Made by a program: the position numbers and the translations under genes. Below are positions 1 to 9,307 of a stretch of 64,000 nt of DNA, piece after piece (position 1 is the first letter of the stretch; each line of letters starts with the position of its first letter). The notes under the pieces were generated by a model. The model was not told the DNA's origin. It made no database searches and worked only from the letters and a program-made list of their open reading frames with translations. The DNA comes from Parvibaculum sp963696585 (GTDB lineage Bacteria > Pseudomonadota > Alphaproteobacteria > Parvibaculales > Parvibaculaceae), in assembly GCA_963696585.1 (NCBI GenBank), contig CAVOKW010000004.1, positions 11,221 to 75,220 on the forward strand. Direction: 5' to 3'.

Positions 1-2
1 AG

Positions 3-533
3 GTTGAAAATCCGCAAACCGCCTATCAAATCACTTCGCTGCTTGAAGGCGTTATTCAGCGTGGCACAGGTTCGGCCGCAAAGCGCGTGGGCATTCCGCT
101 CGCTGGCAAGACGGGTACGTCGAGCGAGGCGCGTGACGCCTGGTTCATGGGCTATTCACCCAATCTGGTTGTCGGTGTTTTTGTCGGTTACGACGATCCC
201 CAGCCGCTGGGCCGCGCCGAAACCGGTGGCCGCACCGCGGCACCCATTTTTGCCGACATCATGGCGGACGCCATCGGCAAACAGCCGGCGGTGCCTTTCC
301 GGATACCTTCAGGCGTCACCCTTGTCCGCACCGATGTGGCAACAGGCCGCCCGGCCGGCCCCGACAGCACCAATGTCATTCTCGAAGCCTTCAAGTCAGG
401 CACAGAAATGCAGGCTGGAACCGGCAGCACGCTGGGCGTTGTCGGCGGCAATGTCGGCAATGACACGGCGAGTGCAGGCGGCAGCGATACCGCCAGTGGC
501 GGCATTGCGACGGGCACGGGCGGTCTTTACTGA
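3..533 (+). CDS. mrcA: Penicillin-binding protein 1A, C-terminal fragment (5' end outside window)
   Basis: The reading frame is open from the first bases and ends at a TGA at 531-533, giving the last 176 residues. The KTGTS box of the penicillin-binding transpeptidase domain lies at 108-122, followed by a family-typical DAWFMGYSP and VVGVFVGYDDPQPLG stretch. The protein polymerises and cross-links peptidoglycan at the inner membrane; only the end of the transpeptidase domain and a Gly/Thr/Ser-rich low-complexity tail are visible here. The glycosyltransferase domain and the SxxK and SxN motifs lie outside the window. prfB follows after 88 bases on the same strand, an arrangement common in Hyphomicrobiales. 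Confidence is high for the family; 1A rather than another class A PBP is inferred from sequence feel and synteny. Confidence 0.9.
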   Translation, partial: VENPQTAYQITSLLEGVIQRGTGSAAKRVGIPLAGKTGTSSEARDAWFMGYSPNLVVGVFVGYDDPQPLGRAETGGRTAAPIFADIMADAIGKQPAVPFRIPSGVTLVRTDVATGRPAGPDSTNVILEAFKSGTEMQAGTGSTLGVVGGNVGNDTASAGGSDTASGGIATGTGGLY

Positions 534-621
534 CCTTACCGCTTTTTGCGGCCTTGCCGGGTTTACAGGCAGGGCCGCAGCGCCTATTTTCCGCACCGCT
601 GTCAAACGGGAAGTGAGTCAC

Positions 622-1750
622 ATGCGCGCCGAAACGCAGGCCATCGCCGATGAAATCAAGCAGTCCCTCGGACTGCTGAGGAGGCATCTTTGACTGGGAT
701 TCTGCCCGCAAACGCCTTGACGAACTGAACGCCAAGGCCGAAGACCCTTCACTCTGGAACGATCCTGAAAAAGCCCAGGCCCTGATGCGGGAACGCACGA
801 GGCTGGAGGGCGCCATTTCGACTTATCTGCGGCTCGAAGCCTCGCTCAACGACAATATCGAGTTGATCGAGATGGGCGAAGCTGAGGGTGATGAGGATAT
901 CATTCGCGAAGCCGAAACGGCTCTCAAGGCAGCGCGCGTTGAAATCCGCGCCGCCGAGATCGAGACATTGCTCTCGGGGGAGGCCGACGGCAATGACACT
1001 TATCTCGAAATCCATTCCGGCGCTGGCGGCACGGAGAGTCAGGACTGGGCTTCCATGCTGTTGCGCATGTATACGCGCTGGGCGGAGAAGAAGGGCTACA
1101 AGGTCGAGCTGATCGAGCGCCATGATGGCGAAGAAGCAGGCATCAAGTCGGCGACTCTGCTCATCAAGGGGCATAATGCCTATGGCTGGCTCAAGACCGA
1201 GTCCGGGGTGCATCGTCTGGTTCGCATTTCGCCCTATGACAGTCAGGCGCGTCGCCACACCAGTTTTTCCAGCGCCTGGGTCTATCCGGTCATCGACGAC
1301 AATATTGAAGTGGATATCAAGGAAGGCGATTGCCGCATCGACACCTATCGTTCAAGCGGCGCCGGTGGCCAGCACGTCAACACGACAGACAGCGCCGTGC
1401 GTATCACCCATGTGCCGACGGGCATTGTCGTGGCCTGTCAGAATGAACGCTCGCAGCATAAAAACCGCGCCACCGCCTGGGCGATGCTGCGTGCGCGTAT
1501 CTATGAAATGGAATTGAAGAAGCGCGAAGACGCAGCGCAGGCCGAAGCCGACAGCAAGACCGACATCGGCTGGGGCCACCAGATCCGCTCTTATGTGTTG
1601 CAGCCCTATCAGATGGTCAAGGACCTGCGCACCGGCGTTGAAAGCGGCAACCCGACCGCCGTGCTCGACGGCGATCTCGACGCCTTCATGGCGGCGGCTT
1701 TGGCGGCGCGCGTCGAGGGCTCCGACACACAGGTTGAAGATATCGATTAG
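622..1750 (+). CDS. prfB: Peptide chain release factor 2 (programmed +1 frameshift)
   Basis: RF2 recognises UGA and UAA stop codons and triggers peptide release on the ribosome. A 23-codon first frame starts at ATG 622 and stops at an in-frame TGA at 691-693. The protein continues in the +1 frame from GAC at 692 to 1750, giving about 375 residues, the usual length for alphaproteobacterial RF2. Visible motifs are the GGQ peptidyl-hydrolysis loop (SSGAGGQHVNTTDSAV) and the RF2-type stop-reading region LVRISPYDSQARRHTSF, where SPY replaces the E. coli SPF. The frameshift window has all elements of the autoregulatory RF2 recoding signal, listed separately. A terminator hairpin follows. A pipeline that calls only ATG 785 would miss the N-terminal domain. 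Confidence 0.97.
679..694 (+). promoter_or_regulatory. RF2 programmed +1 ribosomal frameshift site
   Basis: An internal Shine-Dalgarno AGGAGG (679-684) is followed by three bases (CAT), the slippery codon CTT (688-690) and the stop TGA with a following C (691-694). Spacing is identical to the E. coli prfB site (AGGGGG-TAT-CTT-TGA-C). Low RF2 lets the ribosome pause at UGA and slip to UUU, so RF2 controls its own synthesis. The sequence is seen directly; the mechanism is established for the family. Confidence 0.95.
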
Positions 1751-1770
1751 AGCCCTGTGCCGTGTTAAAG

Positions 1771-1812
1771 GAAAAAGCCATGGCGCGATCAACGCCATGG
1801 CTTCCTGTTTTT
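1771..1812. terminator. Bidirectional intrinsic terminator between prfB and the bactofilin gene
   Basis: A perfect 11-bp stem (1775-1785 with 1793-1803) and a 7-base loop have an A-run on the left and a T-run (1808-1812) on the right. It can therefore end both prfB, coming from the left, and the leftward bactofilin operon. Confidence 0.85.
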
Positions 1813-1825
1813 GATGCAGCCCGGA

Positions 1826-2464
1826 TTACTGGGCGGCAGGACGCTTGATGACCACACCGCCGTCATTGACGACGACCGGGCTTTCCTCGGCCGGACGCGG
1901 TGTGGGTGCCGGACGCGAGCCGGCCGGGGCGCCATTGGCATAGGTCGGCGCGCTGCTGGCCGGGCTGTGGCTGCCTATCGGCGCAACGCCGGAAGGAACA
2001 TTCGGACGCAGCGACGGACGCGCCGGTGTGTTCACATGACCGATGGGATCATCTGAATGGCGGCAATTGCCTTCAAAGAAGGCACCGGTTTCAACAGCCA
2101 GCGCTTCATGAAGAATGTCGCCTTCGACATGAGCCGTGGATGCAAGCTGCACGCGACGGCCACGAATGGTGCCGACAACGCGACCACGGATGACAATATC
2201 CTCGGCGACGATTTCGCCGGAGATGGATGCTTTTTCGCCAACAGTGAGTGACTGGCTGCGAATATCGCCTTCCACTGTGCCATCGACCTGGATATCACCA
2301 GTAGCGGTCATGTTGCCATGCACGACCAGATCGCTGGAAATAATGGAGGGGGCCGTTCGCGGGCCGGGACGTTTGCCGGCAGCTGGCGCCGTCGCTGGCG
2401 GCGGTGCCATGACCTGAGTCACGACAGGCTTCTCGGAGTCTTTATCCTTGTTTCGCGAAAACAT
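1826..2464 (-). CDS. Bactofilin (polymer-forming cytoskeletal protein)
   Basis: This 212-residue protein has the bactofilin plan: a basic, proline-rich N-terminus, a central beta-helix of short hydrophobic repeats (about residues 42-125, with runs such as GDIQVDGTVEGDIRS and DIVIRGRVVGTIRG), and a disordered Pro/Ala-rich C-terminus. Bactofilins self-assemble without nucleotide into membrane-associated filaments that position cell-wall enzymes. The start ATG at 2464 lies inside the end of the upstream peptidase gene, a 23-base overlap, and is preceded by a TGAGGCAG Shine-Dalgarno-like stretch; longer in-frame extensions run deep into the peptidase gene and are not credible. The overlap implies translational coupling and a joint role with the M23 peptidase. 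Confidence 0.93.
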   Translation of the reverse strand: MFSRNKDKDSEKPVVTQVMAPPPATAPAAGKRPGPRTAPSIISSDLVVHGNMTATGDIQVDGTVEGDIRSQSLTVGEKASISGEIVAEDIVIRGRVVGTIRGRRVQLASTAHVEGDILHEALAVETGAFFEGNCRHSDDPIGHVNTPARPSLRPNVPSGVAPIGSHSPASSAPTYANGAPAGSRPAPTPRPAEESPVVVNDGGVVIKRPAAQ

Positions 2465-3836
2465 AATGACCTGCCTCAATGAACTTTGCGGGATCGCGGA
2501 CGATGCCGTTGTACCAAATTTCGTAGTGAACATGTGGTCCGCTGCTACGTCCAGTGGACCCGACCTTGCCGATAATGTCTCTGAATGCAACTTTCTGGCC
2601 AACTTTGACGGAGATGGCGTTCATATGGCCGTAACGGGTGCGGAATCCATTGCCATAGTCAACTTCAACCATGCGGCCATAGGGGCCTTTCCAGCCCGCA
2701 TAGGTCACAACGCCAGCACCTGTCACATAAATGGGAATGCCATAATCGGTCGCCATGTCGAGGCCGGCATGAAACGCCGTGCGGCCATTAAAGGGATCGC
2801 GGCGCGGACCAAAGCCGCTGGAGCGGTGATAATAAAGGACCGGCTCGGCCATCGGCATCCTGGCGATTGTATCTTCCAGGCTCGCCACCTTCGACAGGTT
2901 GCGGCTCACACGATCAAGCTGCTTGTCGAAAGCATCGTCAGCGCCGCCACCAGCGAGCTTCTCGCCGATATCCAGGCTCATGAACGGACCGCCCTGGGCA
3001 TCATCGCCTGTTCTGGCGGTCGCCTTGCGCAGGACCTCGTCCGGATTGACGACCCTGGTCATGGCGATGATCGACTTGAGCTCACGCAAACGCTTGTCGG
3101 TGGACTCTTCAACAGAGGAGATCAGGCTGTTCTGGGCACGTTCCAGCGAAGACAGGCGTGCGTCAATTCGGGACTCTGTCCCTATCTGGTTCTCGCCGCC
3201 GCCATTGGCCAATTCCGAGAAATTGATGACCTGACCTTCCGGTGCATCCTCGTCCGTGACCAGCGGCTCGCCACTGGCTTCGCGCACGGGACGTGTCGAT
3301 GTGTGGACGACATCCATGCCTTCATCTGTCTGCTCGACCGACATGAGCACCGTATTGTTGCGTTCGGGATTGAGGCTGCCACGCGATGTATCGGCATAGC
3401 GGCGCAACGCCCGATCGAGTGAATTGCTGGCCGATTGACGCTGGCCCATCAGTGCGGCGAGCTGACGATGCTTTTCTTCGAGGTCGCGTGTTGTGGCCAG
3501 AAAGCGTTCCTGCGTGATGACAAGCTGACCGTTCAACTCGTCATAGGCATTCTGCACCTGCGCCAGTCGTTCTTCATAAGCGCCCTGCATCTTGACATAG
3601 CGCCGTTCCTTGGACGCAATGATCTGCTCCTTGAATACGACGTTCACGGAAGAAAAGGCGATCCAACTGAAAAAGACGAAGGCGATGCCGACAAAGATGG
3701 CCTGCGTCAGCGGCGACAGGGAGATGAATTGCACCTGGCCATGACTGCGAATGTAGATCTGACGTTCGACATAGTGATGCCGCCAGATCCTTGAAAATCT
3801 GGCCGACCAGTTCATGTCGCGTTCGTACATGCCCAT
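2442..3836 (-). CDS. Membrane-anchored M23 (LytM-type) metallopeptidase
   Basis: A likely peptidoglycan endopeptidase of 464 residues. In order: a short basic cytoplasmic N-terminus, one transmembrane segment (about residues 43-66), a long coiled-coil region rich in Glu, Arg and Gln, and a C-terminal M23 domain. The zinc and catalytic motifs are complete: HAGLD, YGHMN and HVHYE. Start choice is uncertain: the frame is open to a TTG at 3890, but the first ATG is 3836, with a G-run about 12 bases upstream, and 3830 is also possible. The gene overlaps the downstream bactofilin gene. M23 proteins with this topology encoded beside bactofilins (LmdC type) are known partners of bactofilin in localised wall growth; that role is inferred here. 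Confidence 0.9.
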   Translation of the reverse strand: MGMYERDMNWSARFSRIWRHHYVERQIYIRSHGQVQFISLSPLTQAIFVGIAFVFFSWIAFSSVNVVFKEQIIASKERRYVKMQGAYEERLAQVQNAYDELNGQLVITQERFLATTRDLEEKHRQLAALMGQRQSASNSLDRALRRYADTSRGSLNPERNNTVLMSVEQTDEGMDVVHTSTRPVREASGEPLVTDEDAPEGQVINFSELANGGGENQIGTESRIDARLSSLERAQNSLISSVEESTDKRLRELKSIIAMTRVVNPDEVLRKATARTGDDAQGGPFMSLDIGEKLAGGGADDAFDKQLDRVSRNLSKVASLEDTIARMPMAEPVLYYHRSSGFGPRRDPFNGRTAFHAGLDMATDYGIPIYVTGAGVVTYAGWKGPYGRMVEVDYGNGFRTRYGHMNAISVKVGQKVAFRDIIGKVGSTGRSSGPHVHYEIWYNGIVRDPAKFIEAGHYVFAKQG

Positions 3837-3985
3837 CAAAGCGGTAAAACCCCCCGGTTTCAGTCGCGTATCACATCCAATTTGAAGCAAGATTTCAACA
3901 TCTTGTTACCAATATATGAAGCGCATGGTTAACAGCTTTTCACGATAATGGTGTGACGACGGTTTTCTTTGACAAGTCAATTGCC

Positions 3986-4029
3986 AAGAAAAATGCAGAA
4001 AGCCCATATTTCATCGATGCTTTCCGCAT
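3986..4029 (-). terminator. Intrinsic terminator of the bcp-DUF455 unit
   Basis: Read leftward, an 11-bp stem with one mismatch (4019-4029 with 3993-4003) is followed by a U-rich tract (plus-strand A-run around 3989-3993). It begins at the DUF455 stop codon. Confidence 0.75.
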
Positions 4030-4871
4030 TACACCTTGTCAGTATGCCGGGTGGCAAGCGGTTCATAAAAATTTGGCATGAGGCCCGCCAATTGTCTGGC
4101 CGGGACATTAAACGGTGGTTTCAGAATACCGCGAAAGTATTTCCGCACCAGACTATGGAAAGTACTCTCCGGATCCATCTGCTTTTGCCCGCATAAATAC
4201 GTGAACCAGACTGTGCCAGCCCGCACATGGGCCCGTTCTTCTTCATAGATGATGCGGAGGATGGCGGCGCTGGCTTCATCCTGCGAAGTCTCAAGCCGTG
4301 CAATCATGCCGGGTGTCACATCCAGCCCGCGCGCTTCAAGCACCATGGGGACGATGGCCAGGCGGGCCAGAAGATCGTGCGCTGTGGCTTCGGAGGCCTG
4401 CCACAAGCCGTCATGGGCGGGGAGGTCGCCATAGGTAGCCCCTAAAGCCTGCAAGCGGGATTGCAGCATGGCGAAGTGGCGGGCCTCGTCATCGCCGACC
4501 TGCACCCAGTCGTCCAGAAAGGTGCGCGGCATATCGGCCAGACAAAACCGACCGACGAGGTCAAAGGCGAGGTCAATCGCATTCAGTTCGATATGCGCAA
4601 TGGCATGGAGAAGCGCGATGCGTCCGCGCAATCCCTTGAAGGAACGGCGCGGCATGTGCCGGGGCTCGACAAGCTCGGGCTGGGCTGGCCGACAGGGACG
4701 CAGGGGCATCTCTGCGGCGGGGGGCGAGGGATGGCCCGGCAGCGCCAGCGGCAAGTCGCCCGCGCGCCAGGCAGCAGCAACAAGCCGCGCCATGCGGGCT
4801 TTTTCATCCGCCTGACCGGTCAGCAGGACGGCCCGCGCCCCCTCGGCAAGCGTGGCAAAGCCGGATTTCAT
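4029..4871 (-). CDS. DUF455 family ferritin-like protein
   Basis: This 280-residue protein matches the DUF455/COG2833 family, helical ferritin-like proteins of unknown function. Candidate metal ligands sit in the expected helix motifs: HAIAHIELNAIDLAFD, DDEARHF and EEERAHVRAG, plus the conserved VPMVLEARGLDVTPGM. These Glu and His positions suggest a di-iron or related centre, but no substrate is known. It lies 3 bases downstream of the Bcp-type peroxiredoxin gene and shares its terminator, so the two are probably co-transcribed. A link to oxidative or iron stress is inferred from that context only. Confidence 0.85.
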   Translation of the reverse strand: MKSGFATLAEGARAVLLTGQADEKARMARLVAAAWRAGDLPLALPGHPSPPAAEMPLRPCRPAQPELVEPRHMPRRSFKGLRGRIALLHAIAHIELNAIDLAFDLVGRFCLADMPRTFLDDWVQVGDDEARHFAMLQSRLQALGATYGDLPAHDGLWQASEATAHDLLARLAIVPMVLEARGLDVTPGMIARLETSQDEASAAILRIIYEEERAHVRAGTVWFTYLCGQKQMDPESTFHSLVRKYFRGILKPPFNVPARQLAGLMPNFYEPLATRHTDKV

Positions 4872-4874
4872 GTC

Positions 4875-5471
4875 CTAGAGGGCCTTCACGGCTTCGAGAA
4901 CGGCCTTGGCATGGTCCTTCACCTTGACGTTGGTCCAGACCTTGACGACAACGCCTTTCGCATCGATCAGCACCGTGCTGCGCACAATGCCCATGAACTT
5001 GCGGCCATAAAGCGTCTTCTCGGTCCAGACACCATAGGCTTCGAGCATGGCGCCGTCTTCATCCGAGAGCAGCGTGATCGAGAGACCGTGCTTGTCGCGG
5101 AACTTGCAATGCTTTTCGATGCTGTCGCGGGAAATTCCATAAACACTGGCACCGGCTGCCTCGAACTGGGGCTTGAGGGCGGTGAAATCCAGCGCCTCGA
5201 GCGTGCAGCCAGGCGTGTCATCCCTGGGATAAAAATACAGAACCGCCGCACGGCCCTTGAGCGTCGCGAGCGAGACCTTCTGCCCCTGATCGGACAGGCG
5301 GCTGAAGGCCGGGGCCTTCTGGCCGATGGCAGGCAGGCCAGAGGCCATGGGCGCCGCTTTGACGGCGGATTTTTTGCCGACAGGTGATTTTTTTGCAGGG
5401 GACTTATCCCCGGTCGGTTTTTTGGCCTTAGGTTCATCGGCTGGGATAGCGGGCTTCTTGCTGGTGGCCAT
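4875..5471 (-). CDS. bcp: Bcp/PrxQ-type thioredoxin-dependent peroxiredoxin with Lys-rich N-terminus
   Basis: A 198-residue peroxiredoxin that should reduce hydrogen peroxide and organic hydroperoxides in the cytosol. The active-site motif YFYPRDDTPGCTLEA places the peroxidatic Cys at residue 89. The resolving Cys found five residues later in E. coli Bcp is absent (LEALDF); the only other Cys is residue 122. The enzyme is therefore either one-Cys or uses the distant Cys. Residues 1-45 form a Lys/Pro/Ala-rich extension not needed for the fold, like histone-tail-type low-complexity sequence. It is the first gene of a unit with DUF455 and is divergent from the AsmA-like gene. Confidence 0.92.
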   Translation of the reverse strand: MATSKKPAIPADEPKAKKPTGDKSPAKKSPVGKKSAVKAAPMASGLPAIGQKAPAFSRLSDQGQKVSLATLKGRAAVLYFYPRDDTPGCTLEALDFTALKPQFEAAGASVYGISRDSIEKHCKFRDKHGLSITLLSDEDGAMLEAYGVWTEKTLYGRKFMGIVRSTVLIDAKGVVVKVWTNVKVKDHAKAVLEAVKAL

Positions 5472-5676
5472 GTGGCGGCTCCTGACTGAGGGGGGCTCAA
5501 ACCCGGATACAGACCGAAATGGCCCCTGTCGACGTTAACCTTGAAGCCGCGAGGGTGAACCAAAAGGTCGCATATGAGAAGACTTGAAGCACTCAACCCT
5601 ATAAAACAATCATGCTTGCGGTGATCGCGAAACGGATTCGCTACATGCCGGAATTCGGGACAGGAAAGACCGCTCG

Positions 5677-8600
5677 TTGATACGCCGTACCAGTAAAATA
5701 GCCTTGGAAGTGATCGGTGTGGCTGTGGCAGTCACAACGATATTGCTTGCTGTCCTGGCCTATCGGTTGTCGTCCGGGCCGGTGCCCATTTCCATTCTCA
5801 ACCAGATCATCAAGGACGAGGCGACGAGCGCCTTGCCCGGCGGGCGCTTCGACATTGACGACACGGTGCTGCTCTGGTCAGCGGAAGATCGCCGCCTCGG
5901 CCTGCGTCTCGTCAATGTCCGCCTTTTTGGCGAAGACGGCACGCTCATTGCCAATGTGCCGCAACTCGCCTTCAATCTCGCTTTGCCGCCGCTGCTGCGC
6001 GGTCACCTCGCCCCCACCTCCATCGAGTTCATCGGTGTCGAAGCGCAACTGCGCCGACGCGAAGGCGAGGGCGTGATACTCGGCCTGACCAATCTGCCGA
6101 ACCTGTCCGATGATGGCGCGATGGCGCGTGTGCTCGCGCCCATTCTGGAGGCGCTGGCGGGCGACGCCTCCAAGATGCCGCTCCTTTCGCGACTGACGCG
6201 TTTTGGCATTCGGCAGGGCACGCTGCGCATCGTCGATGAAATCAATCAGGTGAGCTTCACCGCCCCCAATGCCAATCTGGTAATCTTTCGTGGCATGGGT
6301 GGACTGGCCGGCACACTCAACACGGATGTCATGCTCGGCACCTCAAAAGCGCATCTGGACCTGAGCGGGGCGCTCCCTTCCGAAGGCAATCTCGCCAATA
6401 TTGATGCCCATGTGACCGGTCTGGTGCCCGCAGCCCTGGCGGCCATGTCGCCGAACTTTTCAGATTATGCCGCCTTCGACGCGCCCGTTGAGGCCAGTGG
6501 CACTCTCAGTATCGACATCAAGGGCGATGTGCATTCCGCCGCGCTCACACTCAAGGCCGGTGAAGGCAAGATCCGTTTGCCCAAACCCTGGTTGCAGGAA
6601 CTGCCGCTCGAAAAAGCACAGGCCAATGTGACGCTTGACGGGCTGGCGCGTCATCTCGATATTTCCAAACTTGTCATTGAGGCCGGCCCCCACAGCGCGA
6701 CCCTCAAAGGCAGCGTCGATTATGTGATCAAGTCAGGTCTGAATATTGCTTCCGCAAAGGTTGATCTGACGGCCAGCAACATCAAGACCGAAACACCCGG
6801 CTTTTTCGAAGGGCCGATTGCCGTCGATGAAATGCACATGAAGGGCGATCTCGATCTTGGCGGACGCCGGTTTGATCTTGAGACGCTGTCACTGAAAATC
6901 GGTGAAGGTCGTCTGGCGCTCGCAGGCAGTGTCGCGCTTGCGACGCGATCACCTTCGGTTCACATCAAGGGGACACTCGATACGATGCCGCTCGCCGCAG
7001 TACGGGCGATATGGCCCTTGCCGGTCGCCGATGGTGCGCGCGTGTGGATGAGCGAAAATCTCAGCGGCGGCACCGTCACCAATGGCAAGATTCGCGTTGA
7101 TCTGGAAGATGGCATGATTGCGGATGCCGACAATCACATTCCCATGCCGGAAGACGCCATCGACGTACAATTCGACATGTCAGGATCGACAATCCGCTTC
7201 ATGAAACAGATGCCCCTGATCGAAGGCGCATCGGCGCATTGCGTTCTGCGCGGCAACAGTTTCAAGGCCAACATTCCTACCGGTCGTGTGACCCTGTCAG
7301 AAAATCAGGTTCTCGCACTGACAGACGGACAGTTCTTCGACGACAACATCAGTCAAAAGGGCGCACCCGGCGTGATTGATTTTGGCATCAATGGCAGAAC
7401 CCCGGACATTCTCGCGCTTCTCGATCATGAACCGCTCAACCTCATCAGCAAGTTCGGGCTCGACCCGTCAACGGTCGGCGGCACGGCCAAGGTCAAGGGC
7501 CGCGTGACGCTGCCCATGATCAAGCACATCACGCTGGATGACATTGACGTGTCCGGTCAGGTCCATGCCGAGAATATCTCTGTGCCGCATGTCCAGGAAA
7601 AACTCGACGTGACGGACGGTACCCTCGACATCGCTGTCACCAAAGCCGGCATGACATCAAAAGGGCTGATCTATCTCAATGGCGCGGGGCCCATCTCGCT
7701 TGACTGGTATGAGAGCTTCAAGAAAGATTCCGCCAAGCCATCGACCTATCGTCTGCAAGCGACACTGGATGATGCCGCGCGAACGACGCTCGGCCTTGGC
7801 CTGACGGATTTTCTGCGTGGCCCTGTGACCTTTGATGCGCAACTGTCGGGTCAGGGACGATCCGTCAACAAGGCCAAGGTCAAAGCCAATCTCACGGATG
7901 CGGAAACCAGATTGCGCTATGCGGGCTGGGTGAAACCCAGGGGCGTGGCGGCGGAAACGACCTTCAATCTTGAGTTTCTCAAGGATGCCAAAAAAGACGA
8001 ACTCTATCGTTTCACCAATTTTGTGCTGACAGGTAAAGGCATTGATACGCGCGGCGCCATGACGATTGCCAAGGGCGGGCATTTGCAGTCGGCGAAGTTT
8101 GAGAATGCCAAACTCGGCCCGGACAATGATTTCACCTTCACGGCTGGCCCGGACAAATCAGGCCAGTTGCAGATGAACATGCAGGCGTCGCGCTTTGATG
8201 TGCGCGGTATCTTGAGCGACATATTCTCGGGTGGCGAAGAAGCGGCGATCCCGGCCGCGCCCGTGATATTGCCCCAACCCCGGCCTGGCAGCATCAAGCC
8301 GCCGGTCAGGGCCAATAAGGCGGAAACAACCCCCGATGCGCAGGCCGGGGCGGCAACGCCTGAGCCGGTTGAGCCCGTTGAGAAACCAGCCCTCCTGCTG
8401 ACGGCGGACATTCTGGCGGACGCCACGCGCCGAACCCACATCGTCGCGAATATTGATCACGCCGTAGCGCATGGCGGCACGAGCTTCAGCAAGCTGAAGG
8501 CAGACGTCACGATGATCGACTCGAGCCTTTATCTGATGGAGGTGACAGGCATCGATCAGGCAGGCATTCCCTTTACGGCGACAACGACAAAGCCCGCCAA

Positions 8601-9303
8601 GCAGGTGCGCCAGCTTCTGGTCGAGTCCGAAGATGCCGGCACCATGCTGCGCGCGATTGATCTGTTCAGCAGCACGATTGGCGGGTCTATGGTTGCCAAA
8701 GGCACGTTTGACGACCTGCAGGCCGGTTCACCCATGAAGGGCACGGTGAGGGTCGAAGACTTCCGCATTGCCAATGCGCCGGTGCTTGCCAAAATCCTGA
8801 CGCTGGCCTCCTTCACCGGCATTGGCGACGCTCTCAATGGTGATGGCATTCAATTCGACAAGCTCGATATTGACTATCGCCTGACCGAACACCGCATCCA
8901 TATCGATGATGGGCGCATGACGGGCCCCTCGCTCGGCCTGACCATGAAGGGGCAGGTTGATCGCAAGAACGACAAGGTTGATGTGGAAGGCACGATCGTG
9001 CCGGCCTATTCGATCAATTCCATTCTCGGCAATGTGCCGCTGCTCGGACCCTTGATTGTCGGTCGCGAAGGCGAGGGCATTTTTGCCTTCACCTATCGCG
9101 TGCGCGGCAAGACCGATGATCCGGGTGTTTTCGTCAATCCGCTTTCGGTCGTCGCGCCGGGTTTCCTGCGGCGGCTTTTCGAGTTTGGCAACAAGATGGC
9201 GCCGGAACCTGATGCGGCCAGGATCGCACCCGCCGTGCCGACACCAACACCGGCGCCGCAACCGGCACCTTCTGCGGCACCGGCGACGGGGACCAAACGG
9301 TAA
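5677..9303 (+). CDS. AsmA-like DUF3971 (COG3164/YhdP-type) envelope protein
   Basis: A 1208-residue protein with an N-terminal signal anchor (hydrophobic residues about 9-30), then a very long beta-rich periplasmic region of AsmA/TamB character (many short alternating segments such as GKIRLPKPWLQEL and GTLSIDIKGDVHS) and a DUF3971/AsmA-like C-terminal portion. A Pro-rich linker lies near residues 860-910 and a Pro/Ala tail ends the protein. The family forms bridge-like lipid-transport or outer-membrane-homeostasis proteins; the specific role here is inferred. The start is a TTG at 5677 with AGGAAAG about 8 bases upstream; no in-frame ATG gives a better N-terminus. It stands alone between bcp (divergent) and tyrS (convergent). 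Confidence 0.85.
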   Translation: MIRRTSKIALEVIGVAVAVTTILLAVLAYRLSSGPVPISILNQIIKDEATSALPGGRFDIDDTVLLWSAEDRRLGLRLVNVRLFGEDGTLIANVPQLAFNLALPPLLRGHLAPTSIEFIGVEAQLRRREGEGVILGLTNLPNLSDDGAMARVLAPILEALAGDASKMPLLSRLTRFGIRQGTLRIVDEINQVSFTAPNANLVIFRGMGGLAGTLNTDVMLGTSKAHLDLSGALPSEGNLANIDAHVTGLVPAALAAMSPNFSDYAAFDAPVEASGTLSIDIKGDVHSAALTLKAGEGKIRLPKPWLQELPLEKAQANVTLDGLARHLDISKLVIEAGPHSATLKGSVDYVIKSGLNIASAKVDLTASNIKTETPGFFEGPIAVDEMHMKGDLDLGGRRFDLETLSLKIGEGRLALAGSVALATRSPSVHIKGTLDTMPLAAVRAIWPLPVADGARVWMSENLSGGTVTNGKIRVDLEDGMIADADNHIPMPEDAIDVQFDMSGSTIRFMKQMPLIEGASAHCVLRGNSFKANIPTGRVTLSENQVLALTDGQFFDDNISQKGAPGVIDFGINGRTPDILALLDHEPLNLISKFGLDPSTVGGTAKVKGRVTLPMIKHITLDDIDVSGQVHAENISVPHVQEKLDVTDGTLDIAVTKAGMTSKGLIYLNGAGPISLDWYESFKKDSAKPSTYRLQATLDDAARTTLGLGLTDFLRGPVTFDAQLSGQGRSVNKAKVKANLTDAETRLRYAGWVKPRGVAAETTFNLEFLKDAKKDELYRFTNFVLTGKGIDTRGAMTIAKGGHLQSAKFENAKLGPDNDFTFTAGPDKSGQLQMNMQASRFDVRGILSDIFSGGEEAAIPAAPVILPQPRPGSIKPPVRANKAETTPDAQAGAATPEPVEPVEKPALLLTADILADATRRTHIVANIDHAVAHGGTSFSKLKADVTMIDSSLYLMEVTGIDQAGIPFTATTTKPAKQVRQLLVESEDAGTMLRAIDLFSSTIGGSMVAKGTFDDLQAGSPMKGTVRVEDFRIANAPVLAKILTLASFTGIGDALNGDGIQFDKLDIDYRLTEHRIHIDDGRMTGPSLGLTMKGQVDRKNDKVDVEGTIVPAYSINSILGNVPLLGPLIVGREGEGIFAFTYRVRGKTDDPGVFVNPLSVVAPGFLRRLFEFGNKMAPEPDAARIAPAVPTPTPAPQPAPSAAPATGTKR

Positions 9304-9307
9304 AGTC

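Noticed and set aside
2448..3422. Long rightward frame opposite the M23 peptidase
   Set aside because: It is a shadow of a gene with clear catalytic motifs on the other strand.
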